Source: Planctomycetota bacterium
GTDB taxonomy: Bacteria; Planctomycetota; UBA1135; GCA-002686595
Direction of reading: 5' to 3'
NCBI GenBank assembly: GCA_029259635.1
Contig: JAJDEU010000027.1
Location: forward strand, 1 to 64,000
Length of the DNA: 64,000 bases
The notes beneath the pieces were generated by a model. It had not been told where the DNA came from, did not search any database, and was given only the letters and a program-made list of their open reading frames with translations. Shown here piece after piece: positions 34,392 through 44,371 of the stretch. Position 1 is the stretch's first letter, and every line of letters begins with the position of its first letter. The translations under genes were made by a program, and so were the position numbers.

Positions 34392-36935
34392 CTATTGGAT
34401 CTCTTCGCCGTCGACCGTGAGGCTGGAATCGTCCTCAATGTCGTAGGGCTTCTCGGTCTCGCGGAACTCCAGCTCGGAGGCGATGAACACGCCGGGACCG
34501 GAGTCGTCGTTGTTCTGATAGGCAGCAAGTCCAACTTCACAGTTCTGAATCGTCGCGCCCTCGATCGTCACATGCGAGCGGTTCTTCGCGGCGATCGCAA
34601 TCTTGCACCGGGAAACGCTCAAGCGCTTAACGCGCACGCGGCTGTCTTCGCCCGCGCTGATGCCCTTGTCGTTCGCTCCGTCGATCACAAGGTCGACGAG
34701 TTCGACCGAACTCCCGGAGAGATCGATCGCGTCATCTTGAGAGTCGATGAACGATGAGCTGACGATCTCGCCCTCGCAGTAATCGGAGTCGACCGCGTCG
34801 GAGTAGACCCCCTCGAATCGGCAATTCTCGATGCGGAACTTCGTGTTCGCTGCATTGAGCGCGTCTTCGCACGCGAGAGCGTTGAACTTGCAGTTCGAGA
34901 GCTGGAACTCGGATCGATAGAAAGTGATCGCGCCGGTCATCTGCCAACCCTGGCGATCGATCGACTGTAGCCCCACGACTTCGACGTGCTTCATAGTCGA
35001 GAGGCCGGCCGCGTCGATGACGCAGATGCCCTGACCCGTGTTGTCGACCGACTTGATGCGAATGGGGCGATTCGCTGTGCCCGTGAACTGAATCGGCGAG
35101 TTGGTGATGATGGCCGTGCGCGCCTGCAGGTCGATGGTCGTCCCGGGCAGCGCAATGAGCGTCCAACCCTCCGGGATGACGAGATCGCGATCGAAGGCAC
35201 ACAGGTCGGCATCCAAAGTGAGCGTGCGCTCGGCTTCATCCACCTTGAGGAAGCTGAACTTGTCGAAGTTCGGCGAGGGTGAACGGACGACGGCTGCGGT
35301 GTAAGAGAGCGGAGGACTCGGAATGACCGGGTCGCGGTTGCTCTTTGTCGAACCGAGAACTCGCGTGCGAACCTTTAAGTTCGCTCTCTGCTTTTTGCCC
35401 CAGTCCCGGTCGGGGCAATCAAAGTTCACGATCGTGAATTCGAGCGCGTGTCCCGGCTCTCGCCCTTCGAGCTGAACCGGTCCACCGATGACGCTTGCAT
35501 CCGTATCTTTACCCAAGTCAAGCTCGAAGACCTCGACCGGCAAGTTCAATAGGTTCCCGACGGCGAGCGAAGCTTGAAGCTGATCGACGTACACCAAGTG
35601 AGCGCGAACCGTCTGCTTGGGGTCGAGTAGAGAATTTAGAAAACGCCGATTGGCTTTGATCGTTTTCGTAGGCGCTTTGGCTTGTGTGTATTCGACCTTC
35701 AAGAGCGGCAGAGATCGCGCGAGAACGGTCTTGCCGCGATCGATGAACTCGTCGAATTCGGAGTCTGCGCACTGCTCGCTGAGTGCGGCAACAAAGTCGA
35801 GGTAGAACTCCTTGTCCGCGAACAGCCGCTCGAACCAGAGACGATCTCGCGGATCGATCAGCGGTTGGCTAGTTAGCGGCGCTTCGCTGAGGCTTGCGGC
35901 AAGCGCGCGCGTCGGCCGGATTCCGAGCGGTCCCACGCTAAAGCCGGTCGGTTCTAGCCGCGCGAGAACGGGGTTGTACCGAAAGCTGAGGTTGCGCCAG
36001 TTCGCGGACGGCGTCGTTCCAAGCAAATCGGTCAACGCGAGAAAGTGCGCGAGCTTGCGCCGATCGAAAACTTCGCTGGTCGTGAGCTCGCCGCGGCGAA
36101 AACCATCAAGGAGAGTCCGGGCGCGCAGTACGGTCTCCGAATTGATCGTGCTCGCACCACCTCCCCGTGGCTCGATGGCTTCGATGTTGGCGGTGAGCAG
36201 GTTGTCCGCACTAGCCGCACTCCTGATGTCAGCGGCGACGTCCTCGCGAGATGTCGGGGGAGTCACCGAAGCGGGCGTTCGGCTAAAGCGAATGAGCGGA
36301 GCGCTCTTGGTCGAGTCGGTATTCGCCTTGTTCCGCGGTAGGGTCGAAGCGGCGACGACCAGACCAGCGTCCTCTCCGTTCACGCGAAGGTAGGCGAGCT
36401 CGGGGCGACGTGAAAGAAAGCCCGCAGATTCGAGGGCGGCCGCTTGGTAGAGGTCGTCGGCGAGCCCGTGCGCGGGTGGCGCATTGAGCGTGAACTCTTG
36501 AACATCGAGACCGGAAAGGGGGCTGTCCAGTCGAACGAAGAGCGACCACTTATCGCCGGACCAGTAAGCCGAATCGTCTCCGAAGAGCGCCACGTGCGCG
36601 CTCACGGTCTCGTCGCCAACTCGGAGGCGCGCGGAGTAGAAGTCCGCTTCGTCGACATTCAGCCAGTTGAAGCGAATCGCTTCGGCGCGCTGCTCCTCCA
36701 GGCGAACGGCATCTTCCGCCGCAAGTTCGAGCTCGTAGACGATCGCCCCCTCGCGAAGGAGCATCAGCTCCTTCTTCGAGCTGCCATCCGATTTACGGAA
36801 CGAGCTCTTGGGCATCCAGCCCTCGCGTTCCATCCAACCGCCGATGAACAGAAGCGCGAGGATGCCTGCGCCGGCGAGTAGTACTCGGAATCGGGAACTC
36901 GAGCTGCGAGGGTGGTCGGAATCGGAGCGGTTCAA
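34392..36935 (-). CDS. Membrane-anchored protein with C-terminal right-handed beta-helix
   Basis: An 847-residue protein. One N-terminal helix (VLLAGAGILALLFIGGW) anchors it. The middle region (~60-550) has a layout like spore-coat CotH-type kinase proteins (FDRRKLAHFLALTDLLG, YNPVLARLEPTGF), but I do not see a clean kinase active site, so I leave its activity open. From about residue 600 short turns of a parallel beta-helix are obvious: NCKFNALACEDALNAAN, ENCRFEGVYSDAVDSDYCEG, DSQDDAIDLSGSSVELVD, and NCEVGLAAYQNNDDSGPG. Such helices usually bind or cut polysaccharides. It probably acts at the cell surface. Confidence 0.7.
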   Translation of the reverse strand: MNRSDSDHPRSSSSRFRVLLAGAGILALLFIGGWMEREGWMPKSSFRKSDGSSKKELMLLREGAIVYELELAAEDAVRLEEQRAEAIRFNWLNVDEADFYSARLRVGDETVSAHVALFGDDSAYWSGDKWSLFVRLDSPLSGLDVQEFTLNAPPAHGLADDLYQAAALESAGFLSRRPELAYLRVNGEDAGLVVAASTLPRNKANTDSTKSAPLIRFSRTPASVTPPTSREDVAADIRSAASADNLLTANIEAIEPRGGGASTINSETVLRARTLLDGFRRGELTTSEVFDRRKLAHFLALTDLLGTTPSANWRNLSFRYNPVLARLEPTGFSVGPLGIRPTRALAASLSEAPLTSQPLIDPRDRLWFERLFADKEFYLDFVAALSEQCADSEFDEFIDRGKTVLARSLPLLKVEYTQAKAPTKTIKANRRFLNSLLDPKQTVRAHLVYVDQLQASLAVGNLLNLPVEVFELDLGKDTDASVIGGPVQLEGREPGHALEFTIVNFDCPDRDWGKKQRANLKVRTRVLGSTKSNRDPVIPSPPLSYTAAVVRSPSPNFDKFSFLKVDEAERTLTLDADLCAFDRDLVIPEGWTLIALPGTTIDLQARTAIITNSPIQFTGTANRPIRIKSVDNTGQGICVIDAAGLSTMKHVEVVGLQSIDRQGWQMTGAITFYRSEFQLSNCKFNALACEDALNAANTKFRIENCRFEGVYSDAVDSDYCEGEIVSSSFIDSQDDAIDLSGSSVELVDLVIDGANDKGISAGEDSRVRVKRLSVSRCKIAIAAKNRSHVTIEGATIQNCEVGLAAYQNNDDSGPGVFIASELEFRETEKPYDIEDDSSLTVDGEEIQ

Positions 36936-37037
36936 GCGGCGAATTCTCTCAACAGAAGCGGGGATCGCTCACTCTAGCAAACGGCCGTCCATTGGCGCTG
37001 CCCCGGCTCTCAATTCAAAGCGTCGGCGCGGCGAGCG

Positions 37038-37916
37038 CTACTTTCGATCCGCGCCGATGTCGTTCAAGCTCCACCCGTAATCCAAAAACTCGAGCTCGGC
37101 TTGCTCCAAGAACTTCGCGGCTTCCGGCCGAGCGTACTTCTGTAGGTAGGCGCGAACCGATCCGCTGTCCCGTACGAAGTCCGCTTCGAACCAGTCAAAG
37201 ATCGAGGAGATCTTGGCGCTCTTCCCGTTCGGATCGATGGTGTTGCGAAGCGGATCGTTCACGAACAAGCGCATCTGGCGCTCAAGTTGCTCTTCGAGTT
37301 TGTCCGCGGTGAATGCGGAGCCCATCAACACGGGGCAGCTGTAAGACGCGCAATTGACCGCGGCGTGGACGCGCGCGTCTTTGAATCTCGGGCGAAGGAT
37401 GCTGTGCTCGATGTCGTTGAGCGAGAGCAGGTCATCGTCACCGTCGGGATGAAACGCGGTGAGCTTGATGAACTCCTTATCCCAAACTTGTCCGAAGACT
37501 GCTCCACCGATGTCTTTGATACTGCGCACCGGAAAGTGGTCGATCACGAGTTGAATGACGTGAGCGTTGTAGGCGTTGATCCAGAACGAGTACTTCTGCT
37601 CGCGTGACCAGGCTGCGAGTTCCTCCGGTTTCACCCCCTCGAGCTGCGCGAGATAGGCACCGAGCTTTTCCTTCTCGCCAATGACTCCGCGATAGTCGAG
37701 CCAGCCATCCTTGACGTGTTTCTTCAGCAGGTTGTCGAAGAGGACATGCGCGTGATCAAACTCGGCCTGCGTGCTGGCACTGAGCTGGCTTGAAGCTTCG
37801 GTGATCGGCGTCGAAGCAGCAGCGGGCTGTTCGTCGAGGCTCACTTCGACGTTCGAGCCCGCGCAAGCGATTGACGGGAGCAGGGTCAGTGCGGTGAGTG
37901 CTGCGATAAAGCGCAT
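37038..37916 (-). CDS. Secreted DUF547 protein
   Basis: A 292-residue exported protein of the DUF547 family (papain-like fold, unknown activity). The signal peptide MRFIAALTALTLLPSIACAG may end in a lipobox Cys (SIAC). Family motifs are SFWINAYNAHVIQLV, SLNDIEHSILRPRF and AAVNCASYSCPVLMGSAF with the conserved NCASxSCP. The start at 37916 is chosen for the signal peptide; the frame stays open upstream into the ubiD-like gene region. The family is often found next to membrane or sugar-metabolism genes without a clear role. Confidence 0.87.
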   Translation of the reverse strand: MRFIAALTALTLLPSIACAGSNVEVSLDEQPAAASTPITEASSQLSASTQAEFDHAHVLFDNLLKKHVKDGWLDYRGVIGEKEKLGAYLAQLEGVKPEELAAWSREQKYSFWINAYNAHVIQLVIDHFPVRSIKDIGGAVFGQVWDKEFIKLTAFHPDGDDDLLSLNDIEHSILRPRFKDARVHAAVNCASYSCPVLMGSAFTADKLEEQLERQMRLFVNDPLRNTIDPNGKSAKISSIFDWFEADFVRDSGSVRAYLQKYARPEAAKFLEQAELEFLDYGWSLNDIGADRK

Positions 37917-38032
37917 GGCGAAGTCGGGTGGGGAGTTCTTGAGCGAGAGATTGTTGACGAGAGGCAGTCTAGGCGGGCCCGCGGAGAACGACTCGGAGAA
38001 GAATTCGTGACGAAGAACCGCGCCGCTCGCGC

Positions 38033-39835
38033 TCAATCCAGGTGGGCCTGGTCGGAATCGCCCATCTCGAGCCCGGCGGGGAAGTACTCCTTCCAGCGCT
38101 CGGACACGGTCTTCGCGGTGGCCTCGTCGGTGAAGAGCTCTTCCGGATAGTCGGGCTTCATGCGCGCATCGATCATGACCGGAGCCTGGTGAGACGGGTA
38201 GTTGTGGGTGAGTTCGACAGCGCAAGAGCTCAGATCCGCAGCGGGATCGAAACGCGTGAACGTCGTCCACAGGAAGTTCATCGGGCTCTTCGCGGCGCGA
38301 TCGGCATCATCGGTCAGGACGAGCAGCGGCCAGTCCGCGAAGGCCGGGTCTTTCGGAATTTCAAGCCGACAGTCGGCATCGTCGGCATAGCTCGGACCTT
38401 CGAGAACCAAACAACCCGGCGCGAACACGCGTACTTTGCGAATCGGCTTGCGCGGCTCGCCGTGGAACTCTGTCGGGAGCTTGCGGATCGGATCGCCGAT
38501 TCCGACTAAGACGCCTTTGCTTCCGCGATTGATCGTCGGACCCGCGTAGTCGAGCGAGTCCATCGACAGGTTCGGAAACAGAAAGAGGTCGGTGCGGAAG
38601 TCGGCGCGCTTGAGGATGTGAGTGAGTACGGCGCGGAAGTCGCGGAGGTCGACGGGACTGTCGGTGAGCAGCAAGAACTTGGTGAGCGACAGTTGACCCT
38701 CGCCGAGGATACGAAAGGCGTGGCTCATGCTTTCGCGGGCATAACGCTCGTGAACGATCGCGGCGGAGAGCGAGTGATAGCCGGTCTCGCCGTAGCTCCA
38801 CAGGTCGCGAACGCCGGGCATCACGCGCGGCAAGAGCGGCGAGAGCAGGTCTTGGAGATAGTCGCCGAGGAAGAAGTCTTCTTGGCGCGGCTTGCCGACG
38901 ACGGTCGCGGGAAAGATGGCGTCCTTGCGGCGGAGGAGCGCTTTGCAGTCAAAGCGCGGGTAGTCGTGCGTCTCGGAGTAGTAGCCGTAGTGATCGCCGA
39001 ACGGACCTTCGGGGTGTCGCGCGCCGGGCTCGACTTGGCCGACGAGCGCGAACTCCGCATCGGCCAAGAGGGAGAGAGGTCCGACGGGATTGTCGGACAC
39101 GCGCAGCTTGCGACCGAGCAGGAGGCTGCCGAGCAAGAGCTCGGGAACATTCTCGGGTAGCGGCGCGATGGCGGAGAGAATCGCGGCGGGCGGACCGCCG
39201 ACGTGAATGTTGACCGGCAGCGCTTGTCCGAGTCGCTCGGCTTCCGCCAGGTGAAAGCCGCCACCCTTGCCGATCTGCATGTGCAGTCCGGTGCGCGTGT
39301 CGTCGAAGATCTGAATGCGATACATCCCGAGGTTGGATGTGTGAGTCTCGGGATGTTCCGTGTAGACGAGCGGCAGAGTGATGAATGGTCCGCCGTCGCG
39401 CGCCCAAGTGCGAAGAGCGGGCAGCTCGGTGAGCTTGGGTGTTCGCTGGATAATCTCCGTCACGGTTCCGCGGCGCGTGCGCTTGAGACCGACGCGTGCC
39501 AGCGAGCTGAAGAGCTTGCGTTGATTCCAGAGCTTTCCTGCCGTGGGCGGCATGAGCTCTTCGGGCAGCGCGGCGGCGCGGCGAACCAGCTCTTCCGGCT
39601 CGCTGCCAAAGGCCAGTTCGATGCGGCGGCGATTGCCAAACAGGTTGGTGACGACCGGGAAGCTCCGACCGCGCACGTTCTCGAACAAGATCGCCGGACC
39701 ATCGGCGGCGATGACGCGGCGGTGAATCTCGGCCAGCTCGAGATCCGGATCGACCTCGGCGCTCACGCGCCGGAGCTGGCCATCGCTCTCGATAGCCGCC
39801 AGGAATTGGCGTAGATCGGTGGGTGCAGGACTCAT
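38033..39835 (-). CDS. UbiD family (de)carboxylase
   Basis: A 600-residue enzyme that would use prenylated FMN to remove or add a carboxylate on an aromatic or unsaturated acid. Features: LRQFLAAIESDGQLRRV and GPAILFENVRG at the N terminus, the cofactor region NLGMYRIQIFDDTRTGLHMQ, NIHVGGPPAAILSAI, EGPFGDHYGYYSE with one acidic catalytic residue, and GPTINRGSKGVLVGIG. The length fits the ~600-residue group rather than the 480-490 of E. coli UbiD. No UbiX or menaquinone gene is nearby, so the substrate is open: a futalosine-pathway menaquinone step is possible but not shown. Confidence 0.88.
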   Translation of the reverse strand: MSPAPTDLRQFLAAIESDGQLRRVSAEVDPDLELAEIHRRVIAADGPAILFENVRGRSFPVVTNLFGNRRRIELAFGSEPEELVRRAAALPEELMPPTAGKLWNQRKLFSSLARVGLKRTRRGTVTEIIQRTPKLTELPALRTWARDGGPFITLPLVYTEHPETHTSNLGMYRIQIFDDTRTGLHMQIGKGGGFHLAEAERLGQALPVNIHVGGPPAAILSAIAPLPENVPELLLGSLLLGRKLRVSDNPVGPLSLLADAEFALVGQVEPGARHPEGPFGDHYGYYSETHDYPRFDCKALLRRKDAIFPATVVGKPRQEDFFLGDYLQDLLSPLLPRVMPGVRDLWSYGETGYHSLSAAIVHERYARESMSHAFRILGEGQLSLTKFLLLTDSPVDLRDFRAVLTHILKRADFRTDLFLFPNLSMDSLDYAGPTINRGSKGVLVGIGDPIRKLPTEFHGEPRKPIRKVRVFAPGCLVLEGPSYADDADCRLEIPKDPAFADWPLLVLTDDADRAAKSPMNFLWTTFTRFDPAADLSSCAVELTHNYPSHQAPVMIDARMKPDYPEELFTDEATAKTVSERWKEYFPAGLEMGDSDQAHLD

Positions 39836-39934
39836 CGCGCGCGGAGCCTACCGCTTGGGAGCGAGAAGGCCCACGATAGGCTGGGTCGAATCGAGTCGGA
39901 GATCGAACGAAACCACGGGAGTGGACCCGGGTTG

Positions 39935-41599
39935 ATGGCCAGTTCGAAAGTACGCACCCCCTTCATCATGCTGAAATCAATCCACGCTGCTCTCGGGACC
40001 AATCTCTATTGCCCCGGGCTGCTCGTGGCGGTTCTTGCCGCCGGGAGTTTGTCCGCACTCACGCCCAGCCCGAGTTCGCGCCTCGGGCACGACGAAATTG
40101 AGGGAACCATCCGATGGGACGCGCGCTCCGCCGAGCACCTCCTCAACCGCGCCGGTTTCGGAGCCTCGTCCGAGGAGATCGCCGGGACGGTGGAGGCTGG
40201 GCTTGAAGCTACTGTGAAGAAACTGATCGAGCGTGCGAAAGAGGGCGACTTGCCGTTCTTCGCGCAGCGACTCTCTCCGCGCGATGGCTTGATGAGAGAG
40301 GAGCGAATGGAGGCGAAGTCTATGGAGATGGATGCCGCGACCTTCAAAGAAGACAACTTCGAGATGATCAAAGAGCTTCGCGATCGCGATGGCGAGCAGC
40401 TCGATCGATTCTTGAACTGGTGGGTGACGAGGATGCGCCGCGGCGACAATCCTTTGGGCGAACGAATGACGCTCTTTTGGCACGGTTGGTTCACGAGCTC
40501 CTATCGGGACGTCAAGAGCTCGTTCGAGATGATCGAGCAGAACAAAGTCTTTCGGACCTATGGCCTGGGGAAGTTTCGGGAGCTGGTCGTCGGAATCGCC
40601 AAAGATCCCGCGATGCTCGAATATCTCGACAACGACTCCAATCGGCGAAAGCGGCCCAACGAAAACTTCGCGCGCGAGTTGATGGAGTTGTTCACGCTCG
40701 GTGAGGGAAACTACACCGAACAAGACGTGAAGGAGGCGGCGCGCGCGTTTACCGGTTGGAGGGACAAGCACGGGAAATTCGAGTTTGTTGAGCGCTTGCA
40801 CGATCGGAGAAAGAAGACGGTTCTCGGGCAGACCGGAAAATTTGGCGGCGAAGAGGTCATCGGAATTTTGCTCGAGCAAGAGGCCTGTTCGCGGTACTTG
40901 GCGAAGAGGATGATTGGCTACTTCGAGGGTGTAGAACCGAATGAAGGCCGTTTGGAGGATTACGCTCGGTTCTTGATGGCGACGGAGTACGACATTGCGC
41001 AGGTCCTTGAGAAGCTCTTCCTGGATCCCGAGTTCTATCGCGATGAAGTCGTGGGGACGCGGATCGCCGGACCGCTCGATTTTCTCGTCGGCAGTACGCG
41101 GCGCCTGATGATTGAGCCGCCCGCGCGCGCGATTCGACTCGGCTCGGCGGCGCTTGGACAACGTCTGTTGGATCCGCCGAACGTTCGCGGTTGGGAGGGC
41201 GGCGAAGCTTGGGTGACCACCGGGACGTTGATGATGCGGAGCAACCTGGTCGGCAGCTATCTTGGACTGGTTGACACGCGCGAAGAGCTCTCGGACCGCG
41301 ACCGAGCGATGCGCGCTCTCCGACGAGCGAACTGGGGACCGAACCTGAACTTCTCCGCGCTGCTCGAACGCGCCGACATTGTCCGCGATGCGGAGATCGT
41401 CGAGTACATGCTCGAATCCCTCTTCGCGGTTCCTCCGACTGCGGAGTCGCGCGCGGTCGCGATGAATTTCTTAGAGAGCGTGCGGGCCGAGGCGGGTTTG
41501 GGAGACGGAGAGTTACTCGACGCGGGCGAAGACTCCGAGCTGTGGCTGCGTCGTTTGGCGCACATCGTCCTCTCTCTCCCGGAAGCCAATCTGAACTAA
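39935..41599 (+). CDS. Exported DUF1800 protein
   Basis: A 554-residue protein of the DUF1800 family. It has a signal sequence (GLLVAVLAAGSLSALTP), then the family pattern: AEHLLNRAGFGASSEEI, MTLFWHGWFTSSYRDVK, NENFARELMELFTLGEGNYT, ARAFTGWR, and LGQRLLDPPNVRGWEGGEAW. DUF1800 proteins occur next to DUF1501 proteins in many planctomycetes and relatives, as here, with a gap of 12 bases; their function is not established. The ATG at 39935 is used; 39968 would shorten the leader by 11 residues. Confidence 0.9.
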   Translation: MASSKVRTPFIMLKSIHAALGTNLYCPGLLVAVLAAGSLSALTPSPSSRLGHDEIEGTIRWDARSAEHLLNRAGFGASSEEIAGTVEAGLEATVKKLIERAKEGDLPFFAQRLSPRDGLMREERMEAKSMEMDAATFKEDNFEMIKELRDRDGEQLDRFLNWWVTRMRRGDNPLGERMTLFWHGWFTSSYRDVKSSFEMIEQNKVFRTYGLGKFRELVVGIAKDPAMLEYLDNDSNRRKRPNENFARELMELFTLGEGNYTEQDVKEAARAFTGWRDKHGKFEFVERLHDRRKKTVLGQTGKFGGEEVIGILLEQEACSRYLAKRMIGYFEGVEPNEGRLEDYARFLMATEYDIAQVLEKLFLDPEFYRDEVVGTRIAGPLDFLVGSTRRLMIEPPARAIRLGSAALGQRLLDPPNVRGWEGGEAWVTTGTLMMRSNLVGSYLGLVDTREELSDRDRAMRALRRANWGPNLNFSALLERADIVRDAEIVEYMLESLFAVPPTAESRAVAMNFLESVRAEAGLGDGELLDAGEDSELWLRRLAHIVLSLPEANLN

Positions 41600-41611
41600 G
41601 CGAACCCTCCC

Positions 41612-42829
41612 ATGCGCCATCCCATTCACCGACGAACGCTGCTCCGAGGGGCGCTCGGGCTCGCCGGCCTCTCCCTCTCGCAGCGCCTCTCCCTCGGCGC
41701 GCTAATCTCCGAGGACGAGCTCGCGGACGCGGGCACTCTGGTCATACTCCAGCTCTCCGGCGGAAACGACGGCCTCTCCACCGTGATCCCCTTTGCCGAC
41801 GATGCTTACGCCGCCGCACGTCGCTCCACCCGCTTCGCGCAAGACGAGGTTCTCGGGCTCGACGACTATCTCGGGCTCCACCCCGAGCTGCAACACATTC
41901 GCAGTGAATTCGAGAGCGGACGAGCTGCGATCGTGCAGGGCGTCGGTTATTCGAATCCCAACCGCTCGCACTTCAAGTCGATGGACATCTGGCATTCGGC
42001 ATCGCCGGACGGGCGCGCGGTAAAGAGCGGCTGGGTCGGTCGCTTGTCGGAAGCTCTAAGCACTACGGGTTACAACCCCGAACGCGTCGTCCACATCGGA
42101 GGCAGCCTTCCCTACTCGCTGCACTCCAAATCCAGCCCTGCGGTCAGCTTCGTCCAGCCCGACAACTATCGTTGGGTCGGCAATGAGCCGGAGATGAACG
42201 ACGTCGCGGATCAATTAGGAAGTGATTCGAACAGCGAGTCGAGCGGCGGAGCCATCGGTCACCTGCGCGGTGTCATGCGCGATGCCGCTGCGTCCTCACG
42301 CCGGATCCGCAGTGCGGCCGCCCAGTACGAGACTCACGTCGACTACCCCGGCGGTGAATTGGCGCGCTCACTTCGCACCGCTGCTGCGCTCATCAAGAGT
42401 GAGCTCGGTTGCCGCGTCGTCTCGCTTGAGCAGACCGGCTTCGATACTCACCAAGGCCAGCGCGTCGTTCACACCCGACTGATGTCGCAGCTCGACGCCG
42501 CGCTCCGGGCATTCCAAGCCGACCTCGCGGGATCGGCCGCGGGCCGAAAAACCGTCATCCTCGCTTTTTCCGAGTTCGGAAGGCGCATCGTCGAAAACGG
42601 TTCGAACGGAACCGACCACGGTACGGCTGGACCGATGTTCCTCCTCGGTCCGAGCGTAAGCGGCGGGTTGCACGGCGCTCATCCGTCACTCACGGACCGC
42701 GACGGCGACGACCTCATCTTCCACACCGACTTTCGTTCGGTCTATGCGACCGTGATCGAAAAACACTTCGGCGTCGACTCGGCGGGCGTTCTCGGGGGCA
42801 GCTATGCGCAGCTCCCTCTGCTCGGCTAG
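41612..42829 (+). CDS. Tat-exported DUF1501 protein
   Basis: A 405-residue partner of the DUF1800 protein. The N terminus HRRTLLRGALGLAGLSLS is a twin-arginine signal, which implies export in folded form. The alkaline-phosphatase-like fold of DUF1501 is visible in LVILQLSGGNDGLSTVIPF, GVGYSNPNRSHFKSMDIW, VSLEQTGFDTHQGQ and FSEFGRRIVENGSNGTDHG. Metal-binding residues are largely in place, so a hydrolase activity is possible. It is convergent with the arylsulfotransferase-like gene. Confidence 0.92.
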   Translation: MRHPIHRRTLLRGALGLAGLSLSQRLSLGALISEDELADAGTLVILQLSGGNDGLSTVIPFADDAYAAARRSTRFAQDEVLGLDDYLGLHPELQHIRSEFESGRAAIVQGVGYSNPNRSHFKSMDIWHSASPDGRAVKSGWVGRLSEALSTTGYNPERVVHIGGSLPYSLHSKSSPAVSFVQPDNYRWVGNEPEMNDVADQLGSDSNSESSGGAIGHLRGVMRDAAASSRRIRSAAAQYETHVDYPGGELARSLRTAAALIKSELGCRVVSLEQTGFDTHQGQRVVHTRLMSQLDAALRAFQADLAGSAAGRKTVILAFSEFGRRIVENGSNGTDHGTAGPMFLLGPSVSGGLHGAHPSLTDRDGDDLIFHTDFRSVYATVIEKHFGVDSAGVLGGSYAQLPLLG

Positions 42830-42886
42830 CTAGATTCGAAGGGCTCGATTCCGCTCCGCTCTAAAGCCGCGATTCGCTCGAGACGC

Positions 42887-44371
42887 TTACTGAAACCAGT
42901 CGGTCGGGAAGTCGGGGCCAAGCCTCACGACATCGAAGAGCGATCCGATCAACTCGGCGTCTCCACCCACAACGTGTGGGTTGTAGAACTCCCATACGAT
43001 CTTCCCGTCTCGCGTGACTTCAAGCGAGCGACCGGCGTCGGTTTCGTTGATCAAGATATTCTTGTTCGGGAGCTCTTGAACCGTTCCGCAAGTCTGACTG
43101 TAGAGATCTTGGCCCGGCTTCGTTCCGTACTCCCAGACCACTTCACGGGTTAGCGGATCGACCATGGCCACTCGTGAGCGCTCCAGTTGCCACTGGTTGT
43201 CGAAATAGAGCAGATGGCCGTCGGAAGTTATCTGGGCGTCATGCTGAAGCGCCGAGGCGCCCGTCATCGACCAGACCACCTTCTCCTCGACCGGGTCGAT
43301 CACGGCGATCATGTCCAAGTGGCGCATGGAAACCAAATAGTTGCCCTCCGCAAACTCGGGAACGCGCTCCGATATGCGGCCATCTAAAACCCGAAGCGAG
43401 TTCGTGTGAAAGATGTCGCGGTGGGTGGCATTGAAGGTTCTCTGGTTTTCCTTCTTCCAGAACTTCTTCGCCGCATCCAACCATGAGTGCTCTTGCTTGG
43501 AGTTTTGAAAGCAGCGGAACAGGGATAATCGACTCTCTAGTGTTGGACCTGGTGAATAGATGAGGACGTAGTCTTCCAGGATTGTCTGGAGATGTGACAA
43601 GGGGCCCCGGCTCTCATCGTCATCGAAATCCGCGTTCTGTTTGCGCTGGCGCCGGTTCTCTTTACGGATGGTTAAGAGGCGTTTGACGCCAGGCTTCGCT
43701 TCTTCTTCGCGGACAACATTTCGCCCCAGGATGTAGAGGTTTCCGTCGTCCATGATTTGCAGATCATGGTGGACCGGAGTGAGCTGAGACCACAAGACGT
43801 TGGAGTCGCGGTCGAGCCTCGCGAACCCGAAGCTCTCAAAGACGACGAGCACGTCTCCGTTCTCGAAAAGATGAGCGCGACGCCAGAAGCCCGAAGTTGG
43901 TTGACCGGAGACATCCGTCTCGTAATCCGGCCAGATGTCATGAAACTTCGCCTCCCACCGATGGAGAACTTCGCCCTTCATGTTCACCAGCTCGGCGCCA
44001 GGTGCATGGCCCGAGATCACGAAGTTGAGTCCCTCATGGCTCAGTGCCGAGACGTGGCGAGTCACTCCCGAGAGCGCGGGCGCAGGCTGGCTGCCCGCCG
44101 CATAGCCGATCATGTTCAGCGGATCTTCGTCGTCGACGAGCTCCGCTTCTGCTGTAGGCCGTCGTCGAAAGCGACCGGTTGAACTGCGAGCGGGGGTCGT
44201 CTTCGAGCCCGAAGTCGCCGGCTCTTCGTCCGCATTCACCTGGGCCTTCGACAACGGCGATTCGGCCGGGTCGCCGGATTGGGGCGACGGCGATTCACCG
44301 CATCCTACGGTCAGGATGAGAACTGCCGCAAAGCCGGAGGCGAGGCGAACGAAGGGGGACTCTGCGATCAT
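42887..44371 (-). CDS. Arylsulfotransferase-like beta-propeller lipoprotein
   Basis: A 494-residue exported protein. With the ATG at 44371 the leader ends LILTVGCGES, a lipobox. After a polar linker, the rest matches the arylsulfotransferase (ASST) propeller pattern: LVNMKGEVLHRWEAK, FENGDVLVVFESFGFARLD, HHDLQIMDDGNLYILGR, THRDIFHTNSLRVLDG, ALQHDAQITSDGHLLYFDN and NETDAGRSLEVTRDGKIVWE. Histidines near QHDAQIT and THRDIFH could serve as the active site, but sulfate transfer is not certain for this branch. It is downstream of the sigma/VWA block but separated by 338 bases, so co-transcription is unsure. Confidence 0.78.
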   Translation of the reverse strand: MIAESPFVRLASGFAAVLILTVGCGESPSPQSGDPAESPLSKAQVNADEEPATSGSKTTPARSSTGRFRRRPTAEAELVDDEDPLNMIGYAAGSQPAPALSGVTRHVSALSHEGLNFVISGHAPGAELVNMKGEVLHRWEAKFHDIWPDYETDVSGQPTSGFWRRAHLFENGDVLVVFESFGFARLDRDSNVLWSQLTPVHHDLQIMDDGNLYILGRNVVREEEAKPGVKRLLTIRKENRRQRKQNADFDDDESRGPLSHLQTILEDYVLIYSPGPTLESRLSLFRCFQNSKQEHSWLDAAKKFWKKENQRTFNATHRDIFHTNSLRVLDGRISERVPEFAEGNYLVSMRHLDMIAVIDPVEEKVVWSMTGASALQHDAQITSDGHLLYFDNQWQLERSRVAMVDPLTREVVWEYGTKPGQDLYSQTCGTVQELPNKNILINETDAGRSLEVTRDGKIVWEFYNPHVVGGDAELIGSLFDVVRLGPDFPTDWFQ

